A stretch of DNA of 64,000 nucleotides from Hoeflea sp. IMCC20628 (GTDB taxonomy: Bacteria > Pseudomonadota > Alphaproteobacteria > Rhizobiales > Rhizobiaceae). The stretch lies in assembly GCF_001011155.1 (NCBI RefSeq), contig NZ_CP011479.1, positions 1,940,501 to 2,004,500 on the forward strand, written 5' to 3'. The position numbers and the translations under genes were made by a program. The notes below the pieces were generated by a model that made no database searches, was not told the origin of the DNA, and saw only the letters and a program-made list of their open reading frames with translations. Positions 27,512-38,198 of the stretch are shown here, one piece after another; the stretch's first letter is position 1; each line of letters starts with the position of its first letter.

Positions 27512-28984
27512 ATGCTTGATACACCCACACGCGTCACAGTGGAAGCGCCGCCGATGTCCACCACCGAACCTGAATTTGGCCAGACTGAACGCCCCGATTT
27601 GCTCAGCGTTGCCGACGCAAAGGCGATGTCGCTGACCGAGATGACCAACCTGTTCAAGGATCATATCAATCCTGGCCAGTTGCATTTCATGAAGCTTCTG
27701 GGCTTCCACAAGGTCAAGATCGAATCTGCCTCGGGCATGTACTACACCGATCAGAACGGCCGCAAGATTCTCGATTTCTTCGGTGGCTTCGGGTCGCTGG
27801 CGTTTGGCCACAACCATCCGCGCATCATTGCCGCCAGAAAAGAGTTTCAGGACGAAGACCGGCATGAAATCGCCATTGCCTTCATGAGCCAGTATGCCTC
27901 TGCGCTGGCCAAAAACCTGGCGGCGATCGCTCCGGGCGATCTCGATATGGTGTTCCTTGGCTCTTCCGGCTCGGAAGCCATGGAAGCGGCGATCAAGGTT
28001 GCCGAACGCGCCGCTGGTCCGAAACGGCCGAAAATCGTCTATGCCGAGAATTCATTCCACGGCAAGACCAAGGGCGTGCTGTCGCTGACTGACTCCGAAT
28101 TGTACCGCGGAGAGTTTGCGCTGACCGGCAACACAATCAAGGTTCCGTTCGGCGACATCGAGGCGATCCGCCTGGCGTTTGAATCCGATCCCGAAATCGG
28201 CGTCATCGTGCTGGAAACCATCCAGGGCGGCGGCGGCATCATCGAAGCCCCGGTCGAGTTCTGGCTGGAATTGCGCGCGCTCTGCGATGAGTATGGCGTG
28301 TTGTGGATTGCCGACGAAGTTCAGTGCGGCATGGGCCGATCAGGCAAATTCTTTGCCTTTGAACATGCCGGTGTTCAGCCGGATGTCACGGCGCTCGCCA
28401 AATCGCTCGGTGCCGGAAAGACCGCCATGGCGGCGATGATTGCGTCACGCAAGGTTTACATGAAGGCCTATGGAACGCCGAAAACCGCGATGATCCACGC
28501 CCAGGCCACCTTTGGCGGTATCGGTGAGGCTTGCGTCACGGCCATCGAGGGGCTCAACGTGATGTATGACGAGGATCTGCTCGGCAATACCGAAGAGGTT
28601 GGCGGCTATCTCATCGAGCGTCTGAATGGTTTGAAAGACAAATACCCGCAGATCATCAAGGATGTGCGCGGCCGTGGCTTCATGGTCGGGCTCGAGTTCC
28701 AGGATTTCAGTCAGACACTTCCGGCCTTGCTGCGACCGATGGTCGGGCTGCTCGATGACAAGCTGAAAGGCTCGCTGTCAGGCTTTGTCGGTGCCGAACT
28801 GTTGCGCGATCATGATGTGCTGGTGGCGTTCACCGAATATAATCGCAACGTCATCCGGCTTGAACCACCGCTGATCTGCGGCCGTGAACATGTTGATGCC
28901 TTCATCACGGCGCTGGACGCCGTGCTGGGCCGCGGCATCGTCCGCATCGTGCGCGATTTCATCGGCAGCCAGACCAAGAAGTAG
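27512..28984 (+). CDS. Class III aminotransferase (aspartate aminotransferase family)
   Basis: A 490-residue PLP enzyme. The region GSSGSEAMEAAIKVA holds the PLP phosphate loop, ADEVQCGMGRSGKFFAFE the cofactor-binding aspartate, and ALAKSLGAGK the lysine that carries PLP. It is longer than ornithine-type aminotransferases, with an N-terminal extension of about 60 residues. It is the last gene of the transporter-epimerase-aminotransferase set and is followed by a strong terminator. The acceptor is unknown. Confidence 0.9.
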   Translation: MLDTPTRVTVEAPPMSTTEPEFGQTERPDLLSVADAKAMSLTEMTNLFKDHINPGQLHFMKLLGFHKVKIESASGMYYTDQNGRKILDFFGGFGSLAFGHNHPRIIAARKEFQDEDRHEIAIAFMSQYASALAKNLAAIAPGDLDMVFLGSSGSEAMEAAIKVAERAAGPKRPKIVYAENSFHGKTKGVLSLTDSELYRGEFALTGNTIKVPFGDIEAIRLAFESDPEIGVIVLETIQGGGGIIEAPVEFWLELRALCDEYGVLWIADEVQCGMGRSGKFFAFEHAGVQPDVTALAKSLGAGKTAMAAMIASRKVYMKAYGTPKTAMIHAQATFGGIGEACVTAIEGLNVMYDEDLLGNTEEVGGYLIERLNGLKDKYPQIIKDVRGRGFMVGLEFQDFSQTLPALLRPMVGLLDDKLKGSLSGFVGAELLRDHDVLVAFTEYNRNVIRLEPPLICGREHVDAFITALDAVLGRGIVRIVRDFIGSQTKK

Positions 28985-29021
28985 TCTTCAGACGATCAAT
29001 CTTGGTTTTGACGGATACGAG

Positions 29022-29051
29022 ACGGGGTGGGCACATGGCCCGCCCCGTTTT
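29022..29051 (+). terminator. Rho-independent terminator after the aminotransferase
   Basis: ACGGGGTGGGC (29022-29032) pairs with GCCCGCCCCGT (29038-29048), 11 pairs with one wobble, followed by TTTT. It ends the three-gene operon, 37 nt after its last stop codon. Confidence 0.85.
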
Positions 29052-29264
29052 AATATGCATCTGGAAAATCGGCTTGGTGATGAGCATATGGGGTAGGGGG
29101 CAAGTCGCTGGCTTGCTTGTGTGACTGCCGGTTTCGCGTTACCCCTTTTGCAGTCCGTTCTGCGTCATTTCACGATTGGGTAACGGGGGTTTTTGTGCCC
29201 GTCGTTGGCAGGGTCAGAATGGTTTTGCGGGCAACAGCCTCGGCACTGTCTGAAAGGTGATGGT

Positions 29265-30302
29265 TTGACCAATCAATGGGGCAGGGACAGCAGTTTCCAA
29301 TCCGGCAGCAGGCGCCGGGGTGGGGCTCTGACTGTCATCGCCATGATCGTCTGCCTCGTGCTTGGCGCTGCCGGCGGCTATGCCGCATTCCGGTTTCTGC
29401 CGTCCTACAGCAGCACTGCGCACGATGAGGCACGTGCCGCTGCTGTCAGCGCGAACGACGCCCTTGCCGCAGCCCGCAAAGATCTTGATGAAGCTCGTTC
29501 CATTCAGCAATCCGACAGGGCGCAGCTAGAGGCGTTGCAAGCAACTATCGCCCGGCAGGCCGCCGATCTCGATGCGATGACGGAAAGACTGGCGGCGGTC
29601 TCGAGCCAGGCACGATCGCCGGAGGATCAGTCTTCAGTCGTCGAAGCCCTGAGCCGCGAGCGCGATCGGCTGACTGGGGAAAACGAGAGCCTCAAGCGAG
29701 ATTTGGCGGCACTCCAAACTGAACGAGACGCTGGAAAGCAGTCTACGACAGTCGCCGAGGCGCGCCTTGAGGCTGAACTGGCCCGCCTGCGCGATGAAGT
29801 CGTGCCGGAGTTGACGGCGGAGCGGGACCGGCTGAACCGCAAGACCCTGATGATGCTGGCCGATCAGACCAATCTCAAGGCGCAAGCCAAGGCAGCTGCC
29901 GATGCGAGGGCCGAGGATGCCAAGCGCATTGCCGAGCTCAAAACCCGGCTTGCAGATGCCGAGGGTGAGCTGACGGCCTCGCAGGAGGTGCTGGATGCGC
30001 TCAAGCTCGAAAGCCGCGCTGGCCAGGAGTCTGAGAGTGTAACGGACAGCAATGCGGCCAAAGCGGCAACGCAACCCGACGCAGTGGAAAAGCCGGCACT
30101 CGACACGCGCAAGCCGGATGCCGTGGCGCAAGCCTTGCGCACAGCGCCGGGGCTTGAAACATTGTCTCAAGCCGACTTGCAGAGATTGACGGATACACTG
30201 ATTGCCGGTGAATGCGTGACAACTGCGCTGAAATCCGTATTTGACCGCGTGCCGATCCTGACATTGCGCAATCTGATCCGTGATTTGAACAGCGACTGCT
30301 GA
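29265..30302 (+). CDS. Membrane-anchored coiled-coil protein, unknown function
   Basis: About 345 residues. A basic stretch is followed by a single membrane helix near residues 20-42 (LTVIAMIVCLVLGAAGG), then a long Ala/Glu/Arg-rich coiled coil up to about residue 240 and a globular C-terminal piece rich in leucine with two cysteines. The start is uncertain: TTG at 29265 has AGGTGA upstream, and another TTG at 29193 would add 24 residues. It ends 16 nt before the TAXI gene and may be cotranscribed with it. Confidence 0.65.
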   Translation: MTNQWGRDSSFQSGSRRRGGALTVIAMIVCLVLGAAGGYAAFRFLPSYSSTAHDEARAAAVSANDALAAARKDLDEARSIQQSDRAQLEALQATIARQAADLDAMTERLAAVSSQARSPEDQSSVVEALSRERDRLTGENESLKRDLAALQTERDAGKQSTTVAEARLEAELARLRDEVVPELTAERDRLNRKTLMMLADQTNLKAQAKAAADARAEDAKRIAELKTRLADAEGELTASQEVLDALKLESRAGQESESVTDSNAAKAATQPDAVEKPALDTRKPDAVAQALRTAPGLETLSQADLQRLTDTLIAGECVTTALKSVFDRVPILTLRNLIRDLNSDC

Positions 30303-30318
30303 TGAGAGGAAAAAGCCC

Positions 30319-31362
30319 TTGAGACCCTTTGCCACCCTGCTTCGAAAGCTGTTCCTGGCTGCCGGCGCGTTGACGCTCGTGGCCGGCGCAAGCCAGTCGG
30401 CCGAATTCGAGCGCAACATCATGACCGGCGGCCCGACCGGCACCTATATCCGCATCGGCAAGGACATTGCAGCCCTTGGCGCCGAATGCGGGCTGACGCT
30501 GAATGTGATCGAAAGCGCCGGGTCTCTGGAAAACTTCATCGGCGTTCGCAACCGGCGCAACACCCAGTTTGGCATCGTCCAGAGTGACTTGCTGGAATAT
30601 CTCAAGACCTTCGAGGCCAATGACCCGGAAGTCCAGGACGCGGTGCGCGGCGTGCGCATCATGTTCCCGCTCTACAATGAGGAAGTTCATGTGCTGGCCC
30701 GCACCGGCATCGCCAGCCTCAAGGATCTCGAAGGCAAGAAGGTCGCCGTCGGGGTCAAGGACAGCGGCACGTTTCTGACCGCCTCGTTGATCCTCGATAT
30801 TTTGCAGGTGGAAGCGGCAGAGCGGGTGCCGCTCAATCCGGACCAGGCTCTGCCGAAGCTGCAGGCGGGCGAAATTGATGCCCTTTTTTATGTCGCCGGC
30901 GCACCGGCGTCACTGTTCGCCAATGCCGACATCGATCCGGTAAAATTCCATCTGCTACCGATCACCGAGGCGCCGCTGCTTGCCACCTATACCAAGGCAA
31001 GCGTGCCTGCGGGTACCTACAGCTTCCAGTCCGATCCGGTCGACCTGGTGGCCGTCAAAGCGGTGCTGATGACCTATGACTACGATCCGAACAAGAATGC
31101 CTATCATCGTCAGAGCTGCACGACGGTCTCGGATTTCTCCAGCCTGGTTCTCAACGGCATGGACACATTGCGCGAGACCGGTCACCCGAAATGGAAAACG
31201 GTGGATTTGTCAGCGCTGCCGCCGGGCTGGCAGGTTGGCTCCTGCGTCAAGGCCGGCATGGCGCTGGATTATGCACCCAAATGCACCAAGGTGACCGAGG
31301 CTGCACCCGCTGACAGCAATGAGGAGTATCTCAATCTTCTCAAACAGCGGCTGAAAAACTGA
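30319..31362 (+). CDS. TAXI family TRAP transporter solute-binding protein
   Basis: A 347-residue periplasmic binding protein. Signal peptide residues 1-27 (LFLAAGALTLVAGASQSA), then the TAXI signature TGGPTGTYIRIGKDIAALG. The family captures solutes such as glutamate for TRAP transporters; no dctQM or fused permease gene is adjacent, so its membrane partner lies elsewhere or it has another role. It begins with TTG at 30319, supported by AGAGGA about 9 nt upstream. A two-way terminator follows. Confidence 0.9.
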   Translation: MRPFATLLRKLFLAAGALTLVAGASQSAEFERNIMTGGPTGTYIRIGKDIAALGAECGLTLNVIESAGSLENFIGVRNRRNTQFGIVQSDLLEYLKTFEANDPEVQDAVRGVRIMFPLYNEEVHVLARTGIASLKDLEGKKVAVGVKDSGTFLTASLILDILQVEAAERVPLNPDQALPKLQAGEIDALFYVAGAPASLFANADIDPVKFHLLPITEAPLLATYTKASVPAGTYSFQSDPVDLVAVKAVLMTYDYDPNKNAYHRQSCTTVSDFSSLVLNGMDTLRETGHPKWKTVDLSALPPGWQVGSCVKAGMALDYAPKCTKVTEAAPADSNEEYLNLLKQRLKN

Positions 31363-31384
31363 TCGCAAGCTGTCGATAGATATG

Positions 31385-31425
31385 AAAAAACCGGCGAAAC
31401 CCATCTGGGTTCGCCGGTTTTTTTA
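31385..31425. terminator. Bidirectional terminator between the TAXI gene and glnA
   Basis: An almost perfect palindrome, AAAAAACCGGCGAA with CCCATCTGGG in the centre and TTCGCCGGTTTTTTT on the right, sits between convergent genes. It has T-runs in both directions and serves the TAXI gene (plus) and glnA (minus). Confidence 0.88.
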
Positions 31426-31464
31426 TTGCGTTCCGAGCCGCTGAAGCGACCCGGCTTGATCCGG

Positions 31465-32874
31465 TTAGACCGAGTAGTACATGTCGAATTCGACAGGGTG
31501 CGGGGTCATTTCGAACCGCATGACTTCCACCATTTTCAGTTCGATGAAAGCATCGATCTGGTCGTCGTCGAACACGCCGCCGGCGGTGAGGAACTTGCGA
31601 TCCTTGTCGAGGCATTCAAGCGCTTCACGCAGCGAACCGGCAACGGTCGGGATCTTCTTGAGCTCCTTGGCCGGCAGGTCGTAAAGGTCCTTGTCCATAG
31701 GCTTGCCAGGATGGATCTTGTTCTTGATGCCGTCGATGCCAGCCATCAGCATGGCTGCGAAACACAGATATGGGTTCGCAGTCGGGTCGCTGAAGCGGAC
31801 TTCAACGCGCTTGGACTTCGGCGAGGAGCCGAACGGAATGCGGCAGGAGGCCGAACGGTTGCGAGCCGAGTAGGCCAGCAGAACCGGTGCTTCGTAACCA
31901 GGGACCAGACGCTTGTAGGAGTTGGTCGACGGGTTGGAGAAGGCGTTGATGGCCTTGGCGTGCTTGATGATACCGCCGATGTAGAACAGGCAGTTTTCCG
32001 ACAGGCCGGCATATTCGTCGCCGGCGAAGGTTGGCTTGCCGCCCTTCCAGATCGACTGGTGCACGTGCATGCCCGAGCCGTTGTCGCCGAAGACCGGTTT
32101 TGGCATGAAGGTTGCTGTCTTGCCGTAGGCATGTGCGACCTGATGGACGCCATACTTGTAGATCTGGGTCTTGTCGGCCATGCGGGTCAAAGTATCAAAG
32201 ACCATGCACAATTCGTGCTGGGCGGACGCCACTTCGTGGTGATGCTTTTCAACGACCAGGCCCATTTCGGCGAGGACGGTGAGCATTTCCGAGCGCATGT
32301 CCTGGCAGCTGTCGACCGGAGGAACCGGGAAATAACCGCCCTTGACGCGCGGACGGTGGCCCATGTTGCCGGTCTCGTAGTCGGTGTCGTCGTTGGACGG
32401 CAGTTCCGACGAATCGAGCTTGAAACCGGTGTTGTACGGATCAGCCTTGTACTTGACATCGTCGAAGATGAAGAATTCGGGCTCAGGACCGATATAGACC
32501 GTATCGCCGAGGCCGGACGCCTGCAGATAGGCTTCAGCCTTCTTGGCGGTGGTGCGCGGGTCGCGGCTGTAGGCTTCGCCGGTGATCGGATCGAGAATGT
32601 CGCAGAAAATCACCATGGTCGACTGTGCGAAGAACGGGTCCATGTGCGCCGTTGTCGTGTCGGGCATCAGCACCATGTCGGACTCGTTGATGGCTTTCCA
32701 ACCGCCAATCGAGGAGCCGTCAAACATGACGCCATCAGCGAACATGTCTTCGTCGACGCAGGAGACGTCCATGGTTACATGGTGCATCTTGCCCTTCGGG
32801 TCGGTGAAGCGCAGGTCGACAAATTTGACGTCGTTATCCTTGATTTGCTTGAGGAGTTCTGTGGCAGTCGTCAT
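31465..32874 (-). CDS. glnA: Glutamine synthetase, type I
   Basis: Makes glutamine from glutamate, ammonia and ATP; a cytoplasmic dodecamer. 469 residues, the normal length of GSI. The core metal and glutamate-binding motifs ([11 protein letters not shown] and [13 protein letters not shown]) and the ATP-binding [11 protein letters not shown] segment are present; the tyrosine of DLYDLP is the site of adenylylation by GlnE. It follows the PII gene by 60 nt, and both are likely transcribed from the sigma-54 promoter upstream of PII. Confidence 0.97.
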   Translation of the reverse strand: MTTATELLKQIKDNDVKFVDLRFTDPKGKMHHVTMDVSCVDEDMFADGVMFDGSSIGGWKAINESDMVLMPDTTTAHMDPFFAQSTMVIFCDILDPITGEAYSRDPRTTAKKAEAYLQASGLGDTVYIGPEPEFFIFDDVKYKADPYNTGFKLDSSELPSNDDTDYETGNMGHRPRVKGGYFPVPPVDSCQDMRSEMLTVLAEMGLVVEKHHHEVASAQHELCMVFDTLTRMADKTQIYKYGVHQVAHAYGKTATFMPKPVFGDNGSGMHVHQSIWKGGKPTFAGDEYAGLSENCLFYIGGIIKHAKAINAFSNPSTNSYKRLVPGYEAPVLLAYSARNRSASCRIPFGSSPKSKRVEVRFSDPTANPYLCFAAMLMAGIDGIKNKIHPGKPMDKDLYDLPAKELKKIPTVAGSLREALECLDKDRKFLTAGGVFDDDQIDAFIELKMVEVMRFEMTPHPVEFDMYYSV

Positions 32875-32934
32875 GTGCGAAATTCCCTGTTTAATAAAGA
32901 CGATGGGTGCGCGGCGGTCCGCCGAACACAGTGG

Positions 32935-33795
<861 letters not shown>

Positions 33796-34185
33796 TCAGT
33801 TCGGGTTTTGGACCCAGAGGCCGCATTTAAATTCCAGCCCGAAAACGCCCTTGTAGGACGATGTGCTGACGCGTTCATAGCCATCGCGCTGCAGCCGTTT
33901 GTCGACCGCCTTGAACCCAGTTCCCCAGGCCCAATGCCACCGCATGTTCTTGTTTTTGATTTTCCTGGATGTGACCCGCACCTGCGGGCCGGAACTTCCT
34001 CCCGGATCGGTCCTGCAGACCAGTCCGGTCGGCATCTGCCCCGTGCGCTCGAGATTGGCCATGTGCTGTCGAAGCTTTGTCACGCTCAACCAGCCAGTTT
34101 GCGCCGCCAGTCCAGATTCCGTCGCGCCGACCATCATGATGGTGCCCAACAGCACCATTCCGCATTTTCCGATATGTGTTTTCAT
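33796..34185 (-). CDS. Small exported protein of unknown function
   Basis: A 129-residue protein with a signal peptide (residues 1-28, ending SGLAAQ). The mature part is basic and contains two cysteines, VCRTDPGGSSG and LEFKCGLW, likely joined by a disulfide. No domain is recognised. It ends 431 nt before the glnBA promoter region. Confidence 0.65.
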   Translation of the reverse strand: MKTHIGKCGMVLLGTIMMVGATESGLAAQTGWLSVTKLRQHMANLERTGQMPTGLVCRTDPGGSSGPQVRVTSRKIKNKNMRWHWAWGTGFKAVDKRLQRDGYERVSTSSYKGVFGLEFKCGLWVQNPN

Positions 34186-34456
34186 TGTCTTCCCCTATTA
34201 GTTTTTTACCCGATATCCCCAGTTGGGTTAGCTTGCAGAGCTGATTTTCGCAAATTGACCGTCGTTTTTCAAAATTTGCGAACCTTTAGCGCGGCGCCTG
34301 TCTGATTTGCCGGTTGTCGAAGTCCCGGGCGATTTCGTGCTTGTGGCTTCGCCCTGAGGTTCGGGCTGTTGCGCTGGGCCGCCTTAGTGTCATGTGAACG
34401 CGCCTCGTTTCACCGTGATCTTGACCGCCATATCCGGCCCGTGCCACGAACATGGA

Positions 34457-35923
34457 ATGGCTATCAATGACACTTTACTGGTGACACCTGCCGCGATGGC
34501 GGGAATTGACAAGGCGGCAATCGACAGTGGCCTGGACGGTTTCGCCCTGATGCAGGCTGCCGGGGCTCACGTTGCGGCGGTGTTGCTGTCGCGATTTCCG
34601 GAGGTTTTGCGCGCGGTGGTGTTGTGCGGGCCGGGCAACAATGGCGGCGACGGCCATGTGGCCGCTGCGGCCTTGATGCGCTCCGGCGTCGACGTCGTCC
34701 GCTATGGACAGGAGCCAAGATCCGGCGGCGATGCGGCGCGTGCGTTCGACGCATGTCCGGGATCGATGCAGCCGCTCGACGCCTGGCAGCCGCAGACCGG
34801 CGATGTGATCATCGATGCGCTGTTTGGCGCCGGCCTCGACCGGCCGGTTGGCGCCGATGTTGCCGCGGTGATCGAGCGGGCGGGCGCGGCATGTACACCG
34901 GTGATTGCCGTCGATCTGCCTTCGGGGCTGTCAGGCCGCACCGGCGTGCCGACCGGCGCCTGTTTTTTGGCTCAGGACACTGTGACCTTTGCCGCTCTCA
35001 AACCCGGCCACCTGCTGATGCCGGGCAGGGAATTCTGTGGCCGGATGCATCTCGGTGACATCGGCATTCCTGCGCGGCTGATCCGCAGCGAGGATCCAAT
35101 CTGGCGCAATCATCCCGGCCTTTACCGTGAGGCTTTGCCCACGGCGTCCTTTTCCCAGCACAAATACAGCCGCGGGCATTTGGGCGTGTTTTCCGGCCCG
35201 CTGATTTCCGGTGGCGCTGCACGGCTGTCGGCGATGGCTGGGCTGAAATCTGGCGCTGGGCTGGCGACGCTGGCGACACCGCCGAGTGCGGTCTTGCTGC
35301 AGGCGACGCATCTGACTGCGATCATGCAGCGGGCGATCAAGGACGAGGCTGACCTGACTGACTGGCTTAATGACAAGCGGATTTCAGGCTTTGTGATTGG
35401 TCCGGGATTTGGTGATCTTGGCAAGGCGCGGGGCTTCACGCGATTGCTGGCTGAGACCGGGCGTCCTGTGGTGCTGGACGCTGACGGGCTCACTGCCTTC
35501 GCTGAAGATCAGAACGAATTGCGGATTCTTTTCAAAGGGGAATCAAGGCTTGTTGTGACGCCGCATGAAGGCGAGTTTCGCCGCTTGTTCCCAGATCTGA
35601 CTGATGACATGACGCTGTCGAAGATCGATCGTGCCCGACTGGCGGCAAGCGAGCTCAATGCCGTTGTTGTCTACAAGGGCGCCGATACGGTGATTGCAGC
35701 ACCGGACGGACGCTGCGCCGTCAACGCCGATGCGCCACTCTGGCTGGCCACCGCCGGGTCAGGCGATGTGCTGGGTGGCCTGATCGGAGGATTGCTGGCC
35801 CAGGGCATGCCTCCATTCGAGGCGGCGTGCGCCGGTGTGGCGATGCATGGTGAGGCCGGAAACCGGGCCGGTGCGAACATGACGGCAGAGGACCTGGTGC
35901 TGGAAATCGGCAGGCCGGCTTGA
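34457..35923 (+). CDS. nnr: Bifunctional NAD(P)H-hydrate epimerase / ADP-dependent NAD(P)H-hydrate dehydratase
   Basis: Repairs hydrated NADH and NADPH. A 488-residue fusion: the N-terminal YjeF_N epimerase domain contains CGPGNNGGDGHVAA, and the C-terminal YjeF_C (NnrD) dehydratase domain contains VTPHEGEFRRL and the nucleotide-binding AGSGDVLGGLIGGLLAQG. The ATG at 34457 fits the family start (MAINDTLLVTP); the frame is open to 34394. It lies downstream of glnB, as in other rhizobia, on the opposite strand. Confidence 0.93.
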   Translation: MAINDTLLVTPAAMAGIDKAAIDSGLDGFALMQAAGAHVAAVLLSRFPEVLRAVVLCGPGNNGGDGHVAAAALMRSGVDVVRYGQEPRSGGDAARAFDACPGSMQPLDAWQPQTGDVIIDALFGAGLDRPVGADVAAVIERAGAACTPVIAVDLPSGLSGRTGVPTGACFLAQDTVTFAALKPGHLLMPGREFCGRMHLGDIGIPARLIRSEDPIWRNHPGLYREALPTASFSQHKYSRGHLGVFSGPLISGGAARLSAMAGLKSGAGLATLATPPSAVLLQATHLTAIMQRAIKDEADLTDWLNDKRISGFVIGPGFGDLGKARGFTRLLAETGRPVVLDADGLTAFAEDQNELRILFKGESRLVVTPHEGEFRRLFPDLTDDMTLSKIDRARLAASELNAVVVYKGADTVIAAPDGRCAVNADAPLWLATAGSGDVLGGLIGGLLAQGMPPFEAACAGVAMHGEAGNRAGANMTAEDLVLEIGRPA

Positions 35924-35938
35924 ACCCCAACTGATGGC

Positions 35939-36772
35939 TCAATTGACGGCTTGGGCACGCAGATAGGTTTTGGGCGGCGTACCCATGACGCGGCAGAACA
36001 TGGTGGTGAAGGCCGGCACGCTGTCGTAGCCCAGATCCAGCGCCACAGCCGTCACGGTCTCGCCGGCAGAGAGCCGTGGCAACGCTGCCATCAGGCAGGC
36101 CTGCTGCCGCCAGGTCGACAGGCTCAGCCCGGTCTCGGCGCGAAACACGCGGGTGAAGCTGCGCCGGCTCATTCCTGCTGCATCGGCCCAATGATCGATC
36201 TTCAGATGTGCCGTTGGCTGAACCAGGTACTCGCGACACAATTGCGCCAGCCGCTTTTGTGACGGAAACGGCAAGCCAAGCGGGCGTTGCGGCAATTGCA
36301 GAATTTCATGCAGCAGGGCGCCGAGAATAAAGCCGGCGCGTGGTGTGGCGGCATCGGAGCGCAGCCGTATGGCCTCGGCGATGAGACACCGCATCAGCGG
36401 CGTCAGGCCGGTGACGTGGAGATGCGCCGGCAATCCGGCGATCGCGTCCGGCAGCACGTAGACCGAATGCATGTCAACGCGGCCGATGGTGTCGACCGCA
36501 TGGCGCACGCCGGCGGGAATCCACAAAGCGTGGCCCGGCGGAACCATCCAGCGGCCGGCCCGCGTGGTCACGGTGACGACACCGACACTGGGATGCAGCA
36601 ATTGCGCCCGGCCATGCTCGTGTTCGGCGACATGCTCGTCATCATCGTAGAAATGCGAATAGGCCACGGCCGGTTCGACAGCCGCCTCGACGGCGGCAAG
36701 GCGAAGTGCCCGTTGATCCGTGGTTTCGATCGGTCGATCAAGGCTGGTCTCGGCTGTGAGTTCAAAGGTCAT
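35939..36772 (-). CDS. AraC family transcriptional regulator
   Basis: A 277-residue regulator. The N-terminal cupin domain (AQLLHPSVGVVTV, VPPGHALWIPAGVRHAV) probably senses a small ligand. The C-terminal AraC domain has two helix-turn-helices, the first around HWADAAGMSRRSFTRVFRAE and the second around VTAVALDLGYDSVPAFTTMF. It is divergent from the MFS exporter 124 nt away and most likely controls it. The start is placed at MTFELTAE (36772). Confidence 0.9.
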   Translation of the reverse strand: MTFELTAETSLDRPIETTDQRALRLAAVEAAVEPAVAYSHFYDDDEHVAEHEHGRAQLLHPSVGVVTVTTRAGRWMVPPGHALWIPAGVRHAVDTIGRVDMHSVYVLPDAIAGLPAHLHVTGLTPLMRCLIAEAIRLRSDAATPRAGFILGALLHEILQLPQRPLGLPFPSQKRLAQLCREYLVQPTAHLKIDHWADAAGMSRRSFTRVFRAETGLSLSTWRQQACLMAALPRLSAGETVTAVALDLGYDSVPAFTTMFCRVMGTPPKTYLRAQAVN

Positions 36773-36896
36773 CGCACTGGCCCAGTTGCGTAAGATATAG
36801 ACCAGAGCACGAAAGCGGGACGCTATCAAGCTGTGTATCACTTGCTTGCAGGTCGGATTTGACGACCGGAGGCACGCCTGCGGGAGGGAATGACAG

Positions 36897-38150
36897 ATGG
36901 ATGGAATGCCAAAAGCTGCAGCAGCGGCCCCACCGCCTGCGGATGTGAACTCCGCGGCCGTTGCGCCCGCACAAACTCCGGCAGCCACGACAGCGACCTT
37001 CTCGATCGTTGTGGCACTCAGCGTCTGTCACTTTCTCAATGACACGATGCAATCGGTGCTGGCGGCAATCTATCCGATCCTGAAGGCCAACTACGCTTTG
37101 AGCTTTGCCCAGATCGGCATGCTGACCTTTGCATTTCAGGTCACTGCGTCGCTGTTGCAGCCGGCGATCGGTGCCTACACCGACAAGCGCCCGCTCGGTT
37201 ATGCGCTGCCGGTCGGCATGGGATTTTCGCTGGTCGGTCTGCTGCTGCTGGCGTCCGCCGGGTTTTACGGCTTGCTGCTTGCGGCGGCGGCTCTGGTCGG
37301 GTTTGGTTCGGCTGTGTTTCACCCGGAATCCTCGCGCATCGCCCGTCTGGCATCGGGCGGACGCCACGGCACGGCGCAGTCGGTGTTTCAGGTCGGCGGA
37401 AATGTCGGCACCGCCAGTGGTCCGCTGTTGGCTGCTTTCATCATTGTGCCAAACGGTCAGGCCTCGGTCGCCTGGTTCGGCCTTGCTGCCCTTTGCGCCA
37501 TGGTGATCCTGACCTGGGTCAGCCGCTGGTATGGCGCCTTCCGCCGTGCTTCGGCCGGACGTCCTGCGGCCAGCAAGGTCCTGGCCCACAGCCGCCGGCG
37601 GGTCATTGTCGCGCTTGTCGTGCTGGCGCTGCTGGTGTTCACCAAGAACGTCTATGTCGCCAGCTTCTCCAGTTTCTACACCTTCTACACCATCGAACGC
37701 TTTGACGTTTCGGTGCAGGATGCACAATTGCTGCTTTTCCTGTTTTTGGGCGCCATGGCGGCAGGTACGCTGATTGGCGGACCTATCGGCGACCGGATCG
37801 GCGCCAAGGCGGTGATCTGGGTGTCGATCCTCGGCATCTTGCCGTTCACGCTGATGCTGCCCTATGCCGATCTGTTCTGGACAGCGGTGCTGACCGTGAT
37901 CATCGGCGTGGTGCTGGCATCGGCGTTTCCGGCCATCGTGGTGTTTGCGCAGGAACTGGTGCCGGGCCGCGTGGGTCTGATTGCCGGCGTGTTCTTCGGA
38001 TTTGCCTTCGGCATGGGAGGCATTTCAGCCGCCGTGCTGGGGCAGGTCGCCGACATCAAGGGCATCGTCTATGTCTACCAGATCTGCGCCTTCCTGCCGT
38101 TCCTCGGATTGCTGACGATCTTTTTGCCGAGAGAAACGCGCACGATCTAG
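36897..38150 (+). CDS. MFS transporter (fosmidomycin-resistance-like exporter)
   Basis: A 417-residue protein with about 12 membrane helices after a 30-residue Ala/Pro-rich leader. The opening SVCHFLNDTMQSVLAAIYP and SFAQIGMLTFAFQVTASLLQP resemble Fsr-type exporters. FHPESSRIARLASGGRHGTAQS is also characteristic of this group. It probably removes a toxic compound from the cell under the control of the divergent AraC regulator. Confidence 0.88.
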   Translation: MDGMPKAAAAAPPPADVNSAAVAPAQTPAATTATFSIVVALSVCHFLNDTMQSVLAAIYPILKANYALSFAQIGMLTFAFQVTASLLQPAIGAYTDKRPLGYALPVGMGFSLVGLLLLASAGFYGLLLAAAALVGFGSAVFHPESSRIARLASGGRHGTAQSVFQVGGNVGTASGPLLAAFIIVPNGQASVAWFGLAALCAMVILTWVSRWYGAFRRASAGRPAASKVLAHSRRRVIVALVVLALLVFTKNVYVASFSSFYTFYTIERFDVSVQDAQLLLFLFLGAMAAGTLIGGPIGDRIGAKAVIWVSILGILPFTLMLPYADLFWTAVLTVIIGVVLASAFPAIVVFAQELVPGRVGLIAGVFFGFAFGMGGISAAVLGQVADIKGIVYVYQICAFLPFLGLLTIFLPRETRTI

Positions 38151-38198
38151 AAAGCTGCGGAGCCACTGCCTTGCCGCCATGGCTCCGTAAGTCCGTTT

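Noticed and set aside
26031-28984. Epimerase-aminotransferase pair as hopanoid genes hpnA and hpnO
   Set aside because: No squalene-hopene cyclase or other hpn gene is near, and the sequences were not specific enough.
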